Of a stretch of 64,000 bases of DNA, positions 1 through 8,581 are shown in pieces. This stretch comes from CALZJC01 sp963781065 (GTDB lineage: Bacteria > Acidobacteriota > Thermoanaerobaculia > Multivoradales > JAHEKO01), in the NCBI GenBank assembly GCA_963781065.1, contig CAWAET010000009.1:62001-126000 (forward strand). Reading direction: 5' to 3'. Numbering within the stretch: position 1 is the first letter of the stretch; each line of letters opens with the position of its first letter. The notes under the pieces were generated by a model. That model worked only from the letters and a program-made list of their open reading frames with translations. It did not search any database and was not told the origin of the DNA. Made by a program: the position numbers and the translations under genes.

Positions 1-214
1 GCGGGGCCTCGTTCCACTGGTCGTCCGTGGGCAGCTCGAAGCGGGTCGTCATGGTCGCCTCCCGGGCCTCACGCATCTCGTCGATCAGCCGGCGGCAGCC
101 GGCGCAGTCCTCGAGGTGGAGGCGCACCCTCTGGTCGTCGGCCTGGGTCAGGACCCCGTCGAGGTAGCCCGTCAGCAGCGCCTCGTCGAAGCTCCTGCCA
201 CAGTTCTTGCTCAT
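1..214 (-). CDS. Anti-sigma factor with zf-HC2 zinc finger (partial, 3' end outside window)
   Basis: Only the first 71 codons are visible; the gene runs off the left edge. Residues His33, Cys37 and Cys40 form the HxxxCxxC zinc site of anti-sigma zf-HC2 domains. The ATG shares a base with the stop codon of the sigma-factor gene just upstream (TGATG arrangement), so the two are translationally coupled. By analogy with such pairs the product should hold the neighbouring ECF sigma factor inactive. Whether a membrane segment and sensor domain follow cannot be seen here. Confidence 0.8.
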   Translation of the reverse strand, partial: MSKNCGRSFDEALLTGYLDGVLTQADDQRVRLHLEDCAGCRRLIDEMREAREATMTTRFELPTDDQWNEAP

Positions 215-837
215 CACTGCTCTCTCCCTCGAGGGCCGAAGCCGTCGGCCGTCAAGACCTCGCGCAGCGCCTTGCGGGCCGCGTGTAGCCGCGACATCAC
301 GGTGCCGATCGGAATGTCCAGCACCTTGGCGATCTCGGCGTAGGCCAGATCGTGGTAGTCGCGCAGCACCAGGATCTCGCGTTTGGCCGGCGCCAGCGAC
401 GAGACCGCCCGCCAGATCCGCCGACGCAGCTCGGCGCGCCGGGCGGTCTCCTCCGGGCCCGGCCGCTCGTCGACGACCTGCCGCGGCAGCTCGCCGTCGT
501 CCAGCGACTCGGCCTGGCGGAGGCGGCGGCGGCGCCACAGGTCCATCACCCGGTTGCGCACGATGCGCAGCAGATAGGGCCGGACCGGCCGCTCCGCCTC
601 GAAGCGGTCGAGGGTGGCGAAGAAGCGCAGCAGCGCGTCCTGGGCCACGTCGAGGGCGTCCTCGCGGTTGCCGGTGAGCTGCAGCCCCAGCAGGTAGGCC
701 GGCTCGCGGTAGCGGCGGGCCAACTCCTCGCGCGCCGCCGCGACCCCGGAGCGCGCCTGGACGACCAGCTCGGTGTCGATCGAGCCCAGAGCCCCGGCGG
801 GGGCGGCCATCGCCATCTCTCCGTTCACATCCGACAC
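214..837 (-). CDS. ECF-family RNA polymerase sigma factor
   Basis: This 207-residue protein has the two sigma domains of the ECF group. Region 2 spans about residues 22-90 and contains DVAQDALLRFF, the core-binding and -10 recognition helices. Region 4 spans about 137-190 and contains the helix-turn-helix AEIAKVLDIPIGTVMSRLH. The start is GTG, preceded by a strong GGAGGGAGG Shine-Dalgarno sequence about 7 nt upstream. It overlaps the downstream anti-sigma gene by one base, which marks it as a regulated alternative sigma factor. The first 20 residues are a non-conserved extension. The regulon is unknown. Confidence 0.9.
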   Translation of the reverse strand: MSDVNGEMAMAAPAGALGSIDTELVVQARSGVAAAREELARRYREPAYLLGLQLTGNREDALDVAQDALLRFFATLDRFEAERPVRPYLLRIVRNRVMDLWRRRRLRQAESLDDGELPRQVVDERPGPEETARRAELRRRIWRAVSSLAPAKREILVLRDYHDLAYAEIAKVLDIPIGTVMSRLHAARKALREVLTADGFGPRGREQ

Positions 838-868
838 TACGACCTCCCTCCGCTGCCTATTCGTCGGC

Positions 869-877
869 TACGATAAC
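869..877 (+). promoter_or_regulatory. Putative -10 region (TACGATAAC)
   Basis: TACGAT/GATAAC lies 40 nt upstream of the DUF885 start and fits the -10-like pattern seen before other genes in this window. It sits between the divergent sigma-factor and hydrolase genes. No convincing -35 box was found. Confidence 0.35.
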
Positions 878-916
878 GGGCCGCGCCCGCCGCCGAACCC
901 CCGAGGAGAGCGAGAG

Positions 917-2719
917 ATGAAGCGCCGAGTCAAGAACCCGTTCCTGGCCACCGTGTCGCTGGCGGCCGTGGGCCTGGCGGCCTTGTCGCTGGCGGCCGTG
1001 TCGCCGGCCGGCACGGCACGGCCGGCCGACGAGGCGGCGCGGCTCGCCGCCCTGTTCGACCGCGAGTGGGAGGTCCGGCTGGCCGAGGACCCGCTCTTCG
1101 CCACTTCGGTGGGCCGCCACGAGTGGAACGACCGGCTGCCGTCGATGCGGCCGGCCGATCTCGAGCGCCGGCGCGAAGCCTGGACGGCGATGCTCGAGGA
1201 GCTGGCGGCCATCGATCCGCGGGCGCTCGACCGGGTCGACGGGATCAACGCCGAGATCTTCCGGCGGCAGCTCGAGGACCGGCTCCTGGACCACCGTTTT
1301 GGCGGCTACCGCCTGCCGATCAACGCCGACTCCGGCTTCCACACCGACCTGGCGCGGCTGCCGCAGGAGGTGCCACTGGCGACCACCGGCGACTACCAGA
1401 ACTACCTCGCCCGGCTCGCCGCCATGCCGCGCTACTTCGCCGAGCAGATCGCCCTGATGCGCCAGGGCCTGGCCAGCGGCATGACCGTGCCACGCGTCAC
1501 CCTCGAGGGCTACGAGTCGACGATCGCCGCGCACGTCGTCGACGACGTCGCCGAGAGCGTCTTCTGGGCGCCGTTTCGCGAGCTGCCGCCGGGCGTGCCG
1601 GCGGGCGAGCACGAGCGGCTGCGCCGGGCCGGCGCCGAGGCGGTGGCCGACGGCGCCATCGCCGGCTACCGCGCCTTCCTGCGCTTCATGCTGGACGAGT
1701 ACCTGCCGGCGACCCGCACCAGCCTGGGCGCCTCGGAGCTGCCCGACGGCCGCGACTACTACCGCTACCTCATCCGCCACTTCACCACCCTGGAGCTGAG
1801 CCCGGAGGAGATCCACCGCATCGGCCGGGCGGAGGTCGAGCGGATTCGCGGCGAGATGGAGGCGGTGATCGTCCAGGTCGGCTTCGACGGCAGCTTCCAG
1901 GAGTTCCTCGAGCTCCTGCGCACCGACCCGCGGTTCTACGCCGAGACGCCCGAGGAGCTGCTCAAGGAGGCCGCCTGGATCGCCAAGCGGATGGACGGCA
2001 AGCTGCCGGCGCTGTTCAAGACCCTGCCGCGGCTGCCCTACGGCGTCGAGCCGGTCCCCGCGCACCTGGCGCCCAAGTACACCACCGGGCGCTACGTCTC
2101 GGCGCCGCTGGGCAGCACCCAGCCGGGCATCTACTGGGTCAACACCTACGACCTGGCGAGCCGGCCGCTTTACAACCTCGAGGCCCTGACGCTGCACGAG
2201 GCGGTGCCCGGGCACCACCTGCAGATCGCGCTCAACCGCGAGCTCGAGTCGCTGCCCGACTTCCGCCGCTTCTCCTACATCTCGGCCTTTGGAGAGGGCT
2301 GGGGGCTGTACTCCGAGTACCTCGGCCTCGAGGCCGGCTTCTACACCGACCCCTACAGCAACTTCGGCCGTCTGACCTACGAGATGTGGCGCGCCTGCCG
2401 CCTGGTCGTCGACACCGGCCTGCACGCCATGGGCTGGAGCCGCGAGCGGGCGATGGACCTGCTGGCGGCCAACACCGCCCTGCCGCTGCACGAGGTCGAG
2501 ACCGAGACCGATCGCTACATCTCCTGGCCGGGCCAGGCGCTGGCCTACAAGCTGGGCGAGCTCGAGATCCGGCGGCTGCGCCGGCAGGCCGAGGCGGCGC
2601 TGGGCGAGCGGTTCGACGTGCGCGAGTTCCACGACGCGGTGCTGGCCAACGGCTCGGTGCCGCTGCCCGTCCTGGCGGACTCGATCGAGCGCTTCATCGC
2701 CGAGCGGGCGGCGCCATGA
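917..2719 (+). CDS. DUF885 family secreted metallohydrolase-like protein
   Basis: The 600-residue protein begins with a basic, hydrophobic signal peptide (about residues 1-33). The ATG at 917 was chosen over upstream starts because it follows GAGGAGAG and begins the signal peptide. The family hallmark HEAVPGHHLQ is at about residues 427-436. It contains an HExxxxxHH zinc-type motif, and DUF885 proteins are thought to be metallopeptidase-like, with mostly untested substrates. Length is typical for the family. The stop overlaps the next start (ATGA), so this gene and the following lipoprotein gene form an operon. Expected location is the periplasm or cell exterior. Confidence 0.88.
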   Translation: MKRRVKNPFLATVSLAAVGLAALSLAAVSPAGTARPADEAARLAALFDREWEVRLAEDPLFATSVGRHEWNDRLPSMRPADLERRREAWTAMLEELAAIDPRALDRVDGINAEIFRRQLEDRLLDHRFGGYRLPINADSGFHTDLARLPQEVPLATTGDYQNYLARLAAMPRYFAEQIALMRQGLASGMTVPRVTLEGYESTIAAHVVDDVAESVFWAPFRELPPGVPAGEHERLRRAGAEAVADGAIAGYRAFLRFMLDEYLPATRTSLGASELPDGRDYYRYLIRHFTTLELSPEEIHRIGRAEVERIRGEMEAVIVQVGFDGSFQEFLELLRTDPRFYAETPEELLKEAAWIAKRMDGKLPALFKTLPRLPYGVEPVPAHLAPKYTTGRYVSAPLGSTQPGIYWVNTYDLASRPLYNLEALTLHEAVPGHHLQIALNRELESLPDFRRFSYISAFGEGWGLYSEYLGLEAGFYTDPYSNFGRLTYEMWRACRLVVDTGLHAMGWSRERAMDLLAANTALPLHEVETETDRYISWPGQALAYKLGELEIRRLRRQAEAALGERFDVREFHDAVLANGSVPLPVLADSIERFIAERAAP

Positions 2720-4368
2720 GCACCCCACGGTACCTGGCGGCGATCGCCGCCTGTGCGCTTGCCCTCGCCGCCTGCCAGCGACCGGCCGCCGCGCCGCCGA
2801 TCCCCGCCGCCACCCGCGGCTACGTCCTGATCTCGCTCGACGCCCTGCGGCCCGACCATCTCGGCGCCTACGGCTACAAGCGAGACACCAGCCCGTTTCT
2901 GGACTCGCTCGCCGCCCGCGGGGTGCTGTTCGAGCGGGCGTTCTCGCACTATCCCTCGACCCTGGCCTCGCACCTGACGATCTTCACCGGCCTCTACCCG
3001 CAGGAGCACGGCGTCTTCCGCCCCGAGCGGTCCCTCGACCCCGCGATCGAGACCCTGCCGCAACGGCTGCAGGCGCAGGGCTTCCGCACCGGCGGCTTCA
3101 CCGAGGGCGGGTTCATGACCGGCGCCTACGGCTTCGAGCGCGGCTTCGACCGGTTCGACGACCCGCGCTACCGCGCCGACACCGACGTCGAGCGCACGGT
3201 CGAGCGCGGCCTCGAGTTTCTCGCCGGTCTCGGCCCGGAGGAGCGCTTCTTCCTCTTTCTCCACACCTACTCGATCCACGACCCCTACACTCCGCCCGAG
3301 GGCTACCGCGGCCTGTTCTGGCCGGGCGAGCCGCCGCCGGGGGCCTTCGAGTCGACCGGGCCGAACCTGCGCGCGGTCAACCGCGGCGAGCTCGCCGTGA
3401 CGCCCGAGATCGTCGCCCACCTCGCCTCCCAGTACGACGCTTCGATCCGCTACGTCGACGACGTGCTGGCCGGCTTCTGGGCCCGCGTCGAACAGCTCGG
3501 GCTGGCCGACGAGCTCACCCTGATCGTCACCTCCGATCACGGCGAGGCCTTCTACGAGCACGGCAAGCTGGCCCACATGCAGGTCTATCCCGAGGACTTG
3601 AGGGTGCCGCTCATCATGGTCCACCCCGAGCTCGCCGAGCCCGTCCGGGTGCCGGCCCTGGTGGGCCTGGTCGATCTCGCCCCGACCCTCTACGAGCTGA
3701 TGCGGGTCGAGCCGCCGGCCAGGCTCTCGGGCCGCAGCCTGGCGCCCTACCTGACGGCGCCCGACGTCCGCCTGGGGGACGAGGTCTATGGCGAGGCGCT
3801 CGATCGCGAGAACCTGAGGACCCTGCTGCGCGAGCAGGACGGCACCGCCTACCAGGTGATCCTCTTCGAGCCCGAGATCGGCCGCGAGGGCACCTGGATC
3901 ACCCGCGAGGTCACCTTCCAGCCCGGCACCGACAAGCTCGAGTTCGAGACCTACAGCTTCCACCGGCCGCGCACCGTGCGAGTCTTGACCGGCGGCGAAG
4001 AGGTGGCGTCGTTCGAAGCCGGCACCGACTGGCAGCCGATGACCGTCACGCTGCCGCCCGGGCCGCCGCGGCGCGAGGTCACGCTCGCCACCGACGACTG
4101 CGAGTCGCCGCGGGCGCTGGGCAAGAGCGACGACGCCCGCTGCCTGTCATTCCAGGTGCGCGGCATGCCGCTCCGGCGCAGCGAGCTCTACGATCTCGGC
4201 GCCGACCCGGGCGCCCGGGACGACATCTCCCGGGACCGGCTCGATCTGCACCGGCTGATGCTCCGCCGATTGCTCGACTACACCTTCGAGCCCGTCGCCG
4301 CGGGTCAAAAGCGCGAGCTCTCGGGCGAGACGGTCAAGACCTTGCGCGACCTCGGCTATCTGCGCTGA
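2716..4368 (+). CDS. Sulfatase-like lipoprotein, alkaline phosphatase superfamily
   Basis: This 550-residue protein starts with a lipoprotein signal ending in LAAC (Cys20). Metal-binding Asp42 lies in SLDALRPDHLGAYGY and a second metal site is SDHGEAFYEHG near residue 274. The nucleophile region reads STLASH at 81-86 instead of CxPxR, so formylglycine formation is not expected. Thr82 or Ser81 could act instead, as in phosphatases or phosphodiesterases of this superfamily. It ends in LRDLGYLR, a tail shared with three other proteins here. Its start overlaps the DUF885 stop by 4 nt and its 3' end overlaps the convergent methyltransferase gene by 13 nt. The substrate is unknown. Confidence 0.82.
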   Translation: MSTPRYLAAIAACALALAACQRPAAAPPIPAATRGYVLISLDALRPDHLGAYGYKRDTSPFLDSLAARGVLFERAFSHYPSTLASHLTIFTGLYPQEHGVFRPERSLDPAIETLPQRLQAQGFRTGGFTEGGFMTGAYGFERGFDRFDDPRYRADTDVERTVERGLEFLAGLGPEERFFLFLHTYSIHDPYTPPEGYRGLFWPGEPPPGAFESTGPNLRAVNRGELAVTPEIVAHLASQYDASIRYVDDVLAGFWARVEQLGLADELTLIVTSDHGEAFYEHGKLAHMQVYPEDLRVPLIMVHPELAEPVRVPALVGLVDLAPTLYELMRVEPPARLSGRSLAPYLTAPDVRLGDEVYGEALDRENLRTLLREQDGTAYQVILFEPEIGREGTWITREVTFQPGTDKLEFETYSFHRPRTVRVLTGGEEVASFEAGTDWQPMTVTLPPGPPRREVTLATDDCESPRALGKSDDARCLSFQVRGMPLRRSELYDLGADPGARDDISRDRLDLHRLMLRRLLDYTFEPVAAGQKRELSGETVKTLRDLGYLR

Positions 4369-5129
4369 GCGGCCGGCGGGCCGGAGCCGGCAGGCTTCTC
4401 GAAGACCAGCAGGTGCTGCTGCGGCAGCACGTCACGGTTCTCGACGAAGCTGAGGCCCACCGCCTCGAGCTCGCGCCGCGCCTGCCGCTCGCTCATCTTG
4501 TGCAGCGGCTTGATCGGCACGCTAGGGTCCTCGGCGCGGTACTCGACCAGGTAGACGCGGCCGCCGGGCGCCAGCGCCGCGACCAGCGCCGCCATCATCT
4601 CGCGCGGGAAGGAGAACTCGTGGTAGGCGTCCACCAGCAGCGCCGCGTCGACGATCCCCGGCGGCAGCCGCGGGTCGGTCTCGGTGCCCAGCACCGTCTC
4701 TACGTTGCTCACCGAGCCGGCGCGCCGGCGCCGCTCGATCACCTCCAGCATCTCGGGCTGGACGTCCACCGCCAGGACCTTACCGCGCGGCACCCGTGGT
4801 GCCAGGCGGAAGCTGAAGTAGCCGCTGCCGGCGCCGATGTCGGCTACGACAGCGTCGGCAGCCAGATCCAGGCTCTCGACCAGCAGGTCGGTCCGCTCCT
4901 CGCGCTCGCGCTCGGCCCGCTCGAGCCAGCCGATCCCGAGGTGGCCCATCACGTGGGAGATCTCGCGGCCCATGTAGACCTTGCCGAGGCCGTCCCGGCT
5001 GGGGCGGCGGGTGGTGTAGACGCCGTCGTCCTCCGACGTCGCGGCGGCCGGCATGCAGGTTCCCAGCAGCAGCGCGGCCGCAAGCGCCATGGCTGCCCGC
5101 CGGGCGGCAGGTGCGGAAGGGCGTCGCAT
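4356..5129 (-). CDS. Predicted exported class I SAM-dependent methyltransferase
   Basis: The 257-residue protein has a clear N-terminal export signal (about residues 1-30, with a Cys at 25 in a poor lipobox). A Rossmann methyltransferase follows. Motif I is VVADIGAGSGYF (about 94-105), then LAVDVQPEML and LLVDAYHEF. The segment MGREISHVMGHLGIGWLE (53-70) is typical of a small methyltransferase family common in Planctomycetes and Acidobacteria. An exported SAM-dependent enzyme is puzzling because SAM is cytoplasmic, so the N-terminus may instead be a membrane anchor. The 3' end overlaps the convergent lipoprotein gene. The substrate is unknown. Confidence 0.8.
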   Translation of the reverse strand: MRRPSAPAARRAAMALAAALLLGTCMPAAATSEDDGVYTTRRPSRDGLGKVYMGREISHVMGHLGIGWLERAEREREERTDLLVESLDLAADAVVADIGAGSGYFSFRLAPRVPRGKVLAVDVQPEMLEVIERRRRAGSVSNVETVLGTETDPRLPPGIVDAALLVDAYHEFSFPREMMAALVAALAPGGRVYLVEYRAEDPSVPIKPLHKMSERQARRELEAVGLSFVENRDVLPQQHLLVFEKPAGSGPPAAQRR

Positions 5130-5299
5130 GACTCGCTGTTTCGATCACCGCCGGCCAGAGGATGCGCGGCGGCCGCCCGGCCTTCGGCCGCCCGTGCGGT
5201 CTCGGGGCCGGCGCAACCGCCGTCCGGCTCGGGTCGAACATCGTCGCGTCCTCGAACCGCCTGGAAAACCATCCGGCCGGCATGGCCACGGAGCTCACA

Positions 5300-6637
5300 A
5301 TGCGCGACCGCTCGAATCTCCAGCGACCCACCCTCCTCGAGGCCGCCCTTCTCGGCCTGCTTCTCCTGGCGCCCGGCGCCGCGCCCGCCGACCCGCCGGA
5401 CTCGACCGCCCAGGCCTGGGATCAGTGGCGCGGCCCGAGCCGTGACGGCCAGGTCGGCGGCACCGACTGGCCCGAGGATCTGGAGGGGATCAAGCGGCTC
5501 TGGCGGGTGGAGCTGGGCAATGGCTACGCCAGCCCGATCGTCGCCGGCGACCGCGTCTTCGTGGCGGAGTCGGTCGGCGGCAAGGCGGAGGCGGTGCGCG
5601 CCCTCTCCCGAAGCGACGGCAGCGAGCTTTGGCAGGTGAGTTGGCCGGCCGCGGGCAAGGTCCCGTTCTTCGCCGCCGCCAACGGCGACTGGATCCGCGC
5701 CACGCCGCTTTACGACGGCGACGCCCTCTATGTCGGCGGCATGGAAGAGGTCCTGGTCAAGCTCGACGCCGCGACCGGCGAGCAGCTCTGGCGGGTCGAC
5801 TTCCCCGCCCGCTTCGGTACCCGGGTGCCGGACTTCGGCTTTGTCAGCTCGCCGCTCGCCGACGGCGAACACCTCTACGTCCAGGCCGCGAACTCGCTGG
5901 TCAAGCTCGACAAGACGACCGGCGAAACGGTCTGGCGGGCGCTCGAGAACGACGGCAACATCATGCGCAGCGGCGCCTTCTCGTCGCCCGTCCTGGCCAC
6001 CCTGGCGGGCCGCCGCCAGCTGGTCGTGCAGACGCGTGAGCGCCTCAACGGCCTCGATCCGCTGACCGGCGAGGCCCTGTGGTCGCAGCCGGTCCCCAGC
6101 TTCCGGGGCATGAACATCTTGACCCCCACCATCTACCGCGACCGCATTCTCACCAGCAGCTACCGCAACAACACCTTTCTCTTCGGCATCGCCGGCGGCC
6201 CCGAGGGACTCGAGCCGCGCCTGCTCTGGACCCACAAGAGCCCCGGCTACATGTCGAGCCCGGTGATCGTCGACGGCCACGCCTATCTGCATCTGGGCAG
6301 CGGCCGGCTGATCTGCCTCGACCTGGAGACCGGCAGCGAGCGCTGGGTCTCCGAGCCGTTCGGCAAGTACTGGAGCATGATCGCCCAGGGCGACAAGATC
6401 CTCGGCCTCAACGACCTCGGCGAGCTGGTCCTCGTGGCCGCCGACCCGGAGAAGCTGCGGGTCCTCGACCGCCGCCGGGTAGCCGACAGCTCGACCTACG
6501 CCCACCTGGCGGCGCTCGGCGACGAGCTGATCGTGCGCGACCTCGAAGGCGTCACGGCCTACCGCTGGACCGCTGGCGGCGCGACGCCAATGCCGACCAC
6601 CACCGAACCGGCGGCCGCCGCGACCACGGCTCCCTGA
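5300..6637 (+). CDS. PQQ-like beta-propeller repeat protein (BamB-like), secreted
   Basis: The 445-residue protein has a signal peptide (LLEAALLGLLLLAPGAAPA) followed by WDQWRGPSRDG, the usual opening of secreted PQQ-type propellers in Planctomycetes and Acidobacteria. Several blades carry the A-x-[TD]-G-[ES]-xLWR pattern, for example DAATGEQLWRVD and LDPLTGEALWSQ. The ATG at 5300 was preferred over 5282 because it has GGAG at the right spacing. PQQ-ligating residues are not evident, so a structural or binding role is more likely than a quinoprotein dehydrogenase. A proline/threonine-rich tail ends the protein. Confidence 0.82.
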   Translation: MRDRSNLQRPTLLEAALLGLLLLAPGAAPADPPDSTAQAWDQWRGPSRDGQVGGTDWPEDLEGIKRLWRVELGNGYASPIVAGDRVFVAESVGGKAEAVRALSRSDGSELWQVSWPAAGKVPFFAAANGDWIRATPLYDGDALYVGGMEEVLVKLDAATGEQLWRVDFPARFGTRVPDFGFVSSPLADGEHLYVQAANSLVKLDKTTGETVWRALENDGNIMRSGAFSSPVLATLAGRRQLVVQTRERLNGLDPLTGEALWSQPVPSFRGMNILTPTIYRDRILTSSYRNNTFLFGIAGGPEGLEPRLLWTHKSPGYMSSPVIVDGHAYLHLGSGRLICLDLETGSERWVSEPFGKYWSMIAQGDKILGLNDLGELVLVAADPEKLRVLDRRRVADSSTYAHLAALGDELIVRDLEGVTAYRWTAGGATPMPTTTEPAAAATTAP

Positions 6638-6788
6638 GCCCGGCCCCGGGGCGCCAAACCGCCGAGGCTACCGCCGAAGCTTCCCGACCGAGGGCGCCAC
6701 CGGCACACTCCAAGCACGTCAAGGACGCCCGATAAAGGGGCTCACGCACATCCGCCGGCGAAACCCAGAGCTGCCGAGCGGTTCAGGC

Positions 6789-6794
6789 TAGAGT
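6789..6794 (+). promoter_or_regulatory. Putative -10 element (TAGAGT)
   Basis: GGCTAGAGT lies 22 nt upstream of the amidotransferase ATG, ahead of a GGGGAGGA ribosome-binding site. It matches the recurrent GCTAgAcT pattern of this window. Confidence 0.4.
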
Positions 6795-6816
6795 AGGCGT
6801 CGGGGAGGACACCGCG

Positions 6817-7626
6817 ATGTGCCGCTACGCCGCCTACCTCGGTCCGCCGCTGGTTCTCAGCCAGCTCATCTACAAGCCCTCCAACAGCCTGGTCCACCAG
6901 GCCAAGGAGGCGATGCAATCGAGCACCCGGATCAACGCCGATGGCTTCGGCGTCGCCTGGTACGCCCCCGAGATCGGCCCCGAGCCGGCGCTGTTCAAGT
7001 CCACCAGCCCGATGTGGAACAACCGCAACCTGGGCTCGATCGCCGGCAAGATCCGCTCGTCGTCGATCGTCGCCCACGTGCGCTCGGCGCTCTCGTTCGA
7101 CCCGGTGACGCGCGAGAACTGCCACCCGTTCCAGCGCGGCCGGCTGCTGTGGATGCACAACGGCGACATCCCGGGCCGCGCCCGGCTCAGCCGGCAGGTG
7201 GCGCTGGCGGCCGACGACACGCTGCTCGCCCAGATCCGCGGCAACACCGACAGCGAGTGGGCCTTCACCCTGTTCCTGACCCACCTGGCGGGCTGGCCCG
7301 AGCAGCACCCGACGCTCGAACGGCTGGCCGTGGCGATGCGGCAGACGATCGAGGCGATCTCCGGCTGGCACCGGGAGGCCGCGGAGGAGCGGCCGCTGGA
7401 GCTGAACTTCTGCGTCACCGACGGCAGGATCATGGTGGCGTCGCGCTTCGCCATCGGCCCGCGGCCCGGGCCGACGCTGCACTGGTACCGGTCCGGCCCG
7501 GACGACGGGGCCGCCGCCTGCATCGCCTCGGAGCCGCTGTTCGAGGGCCCACGATGGCACGCCGCCGACGACGGCGATCTGCTGCTGGTGGGCAGGAACC
7601 GGGACGTGGAGCGACAGCGCCTCTGA
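6817..7626 (+). CDS. Class II glutamine amidotransferase (YafJ/EgtC type)
   Basis: This 269-residue protein starts MCRYAAYLG, so Met removal exposes Cys2, the N-terminal nucleophile of class II amidotransferases. Further family motifs are NADGFGVAWY, HVRSAL and the HNGDI-like MHNGDIPG. It resembles EgtC, which hydrolyses the gamma-glutamyl amide in ergothioneine synthesis, and the uncharacterised YafJ proteins. No egtB or egtD is nearby, so the ergothioneine assignment is not supported by context. GGGGAGGA precedes the ATG. It is predicted cytoplasmic and stands alone. Confidence 0.87.
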   Translation: MCRYAAYLGPPLVLSQLIYKPSNSLVHQAKEAMQSSTRINADGFGVAWYAPEIGPEPALFKSTSPMWNNRNLGSIAGKIRSSSIVAHVRSALSFDPVTRENCHPFQRGRLLWMHNGDIPGRARLSRQVALAADDTLLAQIRGNTDSEWAFTLFLTHLAGWPEQHPTLERLAVAMRQTIEAISGWHREAAEERPLELNFCVTDGRIMVASRFAIGPRPGPTLHWYRSGPDDGAAACIASEPLFEGPRWHAADDGDLLLVGRNRDVERQRL

Positions 7627-7657
7627 GACCTCGGGGCGCACCGCCGCCGGACCTGAG

Positions 7658-7860
7658 CTAGGGACAGGTCGCGAAGGCCGAGGTGTCGGTGATGGCCGGC
7701 GCGGCCTGCCCCAAGAAATTCGAGTAGGCCTTCGTCTCACCGCTCCGGGTGTCGGTGACGGTCATCGTGTACTCGACGTTCGTGGTGGCAGCGTAGAAGA
7801 CCCACCAGTGCCCGTTGTTCCTGCAACCGTTGACGGCGTAGGTGCCTGAAGATGTGGGGC
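7658..7860 (-). pseudogene. Orphan C-terminal domain fragment of a secreted protein
   Basis: The stretch just after the patatin stop reads without interruption for about 66 codons. It gives GTYAVNGCRNNGHWWVF, then YTMTVTDTRSGETKAYSN, and ends DTSAFATCP before a stop. I recognise this as a C-terminal module found on large secreted Acidobacteria proteins, where it follows propellers or FN3-like domains. No start codon or ribosome-binding site lies upstream in frame, and the gene body is absent. It therefore looks like the relic of a deleted gene, possibly displaced by the patatin gene. Confidence 0.6.
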
Positions 7861-8541
7861 TTACCGACCGGCGACGGCGGCGGCGGTCAGCGCTCTCGCC
7901 TCCTCCACCTGGTCGTCGAACCGCCCGAGATCGAAAAAGCTGGCGCCGGACGGCGGCGTGTGGACGATCTCGAGGCCGTCGAGCTCCGCGGGCGGCTCTG
8001 TGCCCCGGGTCCCCTCCACCCAGTGGACGAGGGCCGGGCGGCCCGGCCGCCATCGGCGCCAGCCGGCCAGCCCGAGCCGGTCGACGGCGCCGCCATCCCA
8101 CAGCCGCCGCCCTCCGAGGGTGACCGGCTGGAAGACGTAGGGGATCGCGCAGGAGGCCGCCACGGCCTCGGGCAGCGGGCCCTCGGTGAGCAGGTGGTGG
8201 GTCTTGGCGCGGTCCATCGCCCCGAGGCCCAACGGCCGGTCCAGATCGGCAAAGGTCGGCGGCAGCAGACGGCTCAGCCGGTCGACGATCGACTCGATGC
8301 GGAACAGCCCGCGCCAGGGCGCCAGGCTGGGTCGCATCGAGCGGATCGGCGGGCGGGCGGAAAGCTCGCGGCCGATCTCTTCCGCCGGCATCCCCGCCGC
8401 CCAGAGGGCCGCGACCAGCGCGCCGGAGGAGGTGCCACAGACCGCGCCCACGTCGAGGGCCGCCTCCTCCACCGCGCGCAGGAAGCCGACGTGGCGGGCG
8501 AAGGCGAGAAAGCCGCTCGACAGGACCAGGTCGCGGCGCAT
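7861..8541 (-). CDS. Patatin-like phospholipase
   Basis: The 226-residue protein is a compact patatin domain. The nucleophile elbow GTSSG is at 36-40 (Ser38) and the catalytic Asp149 lies in WDGGAVDR. The glycine-rich oxyanion segment is degenerate (SSGFLAFARHVG in place of GGGxRG), so activity may be altered. There is no signal peptide, so a cytoplasmic or secreted-by-other-means lipid acyl hydrolase is expected. On the minus strand TAACAT lies 9 nt before the ATG with no good Shine-Dalgarno, suggesting a leaderless start. It is divergent from the DUF2378-like gene. Confidence 0.82.
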   Translation of the reverse strand: MRRDLVLSSGFLAFARHVGFLRAVEEAALDVGAVCGTSSGALVAALWAAGMPAEEIGRELSARPPIRSMRPSLAPWRGLFRIESIVDRLSRLLPPTFADLDRPLGLGAMDRAKTHHLLTEGPLPEAVAASCAIPYVFQPVTLGGRRLWDGGAVDRLGLAGWRRWRPGRPALVHWVEGTRGTEPPAELDGLEIVHTPPSGASFFDLGRFDDQVEEARALTAAAVAGR

Positions 8542-8568
8542 CGTCGGCGGATGTTAGCCCGGTAGTGT

Positions 8569-8574
8569 TAGTTT
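8569..8574 (+). promoter_or_regulatory. Putative -10 element, leaderless start (TAGTTT)
   Basis: TAGTTT (or the overlapping TTAGTT) ends 7-8 nt before the ATG at 8582, and there is no ribosome-binding site. This is the spacing expected when transcription begins at or next to the start codon. Confidence 0.3.
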
Positions 8575-8581
8575 GCCAGCC

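Noticed and set aside
2716..4368. Calling this and the other AP-superfamily lipoproteins formylglycine sulfatases.
   Set aside because: None has C/SxPxR at the nucleophile; only the protein at 44568 does. They are described as superfamily members of uncertain substrate.
5160..5210. GGCCTTCGGCC-type hairpin upstream of the propeller gene as a riboswitch or terminator.
   Set aside because: Such short GC hairpins are frequent by chance at this GC content and there is no T tract or conserved aptamer sequence.
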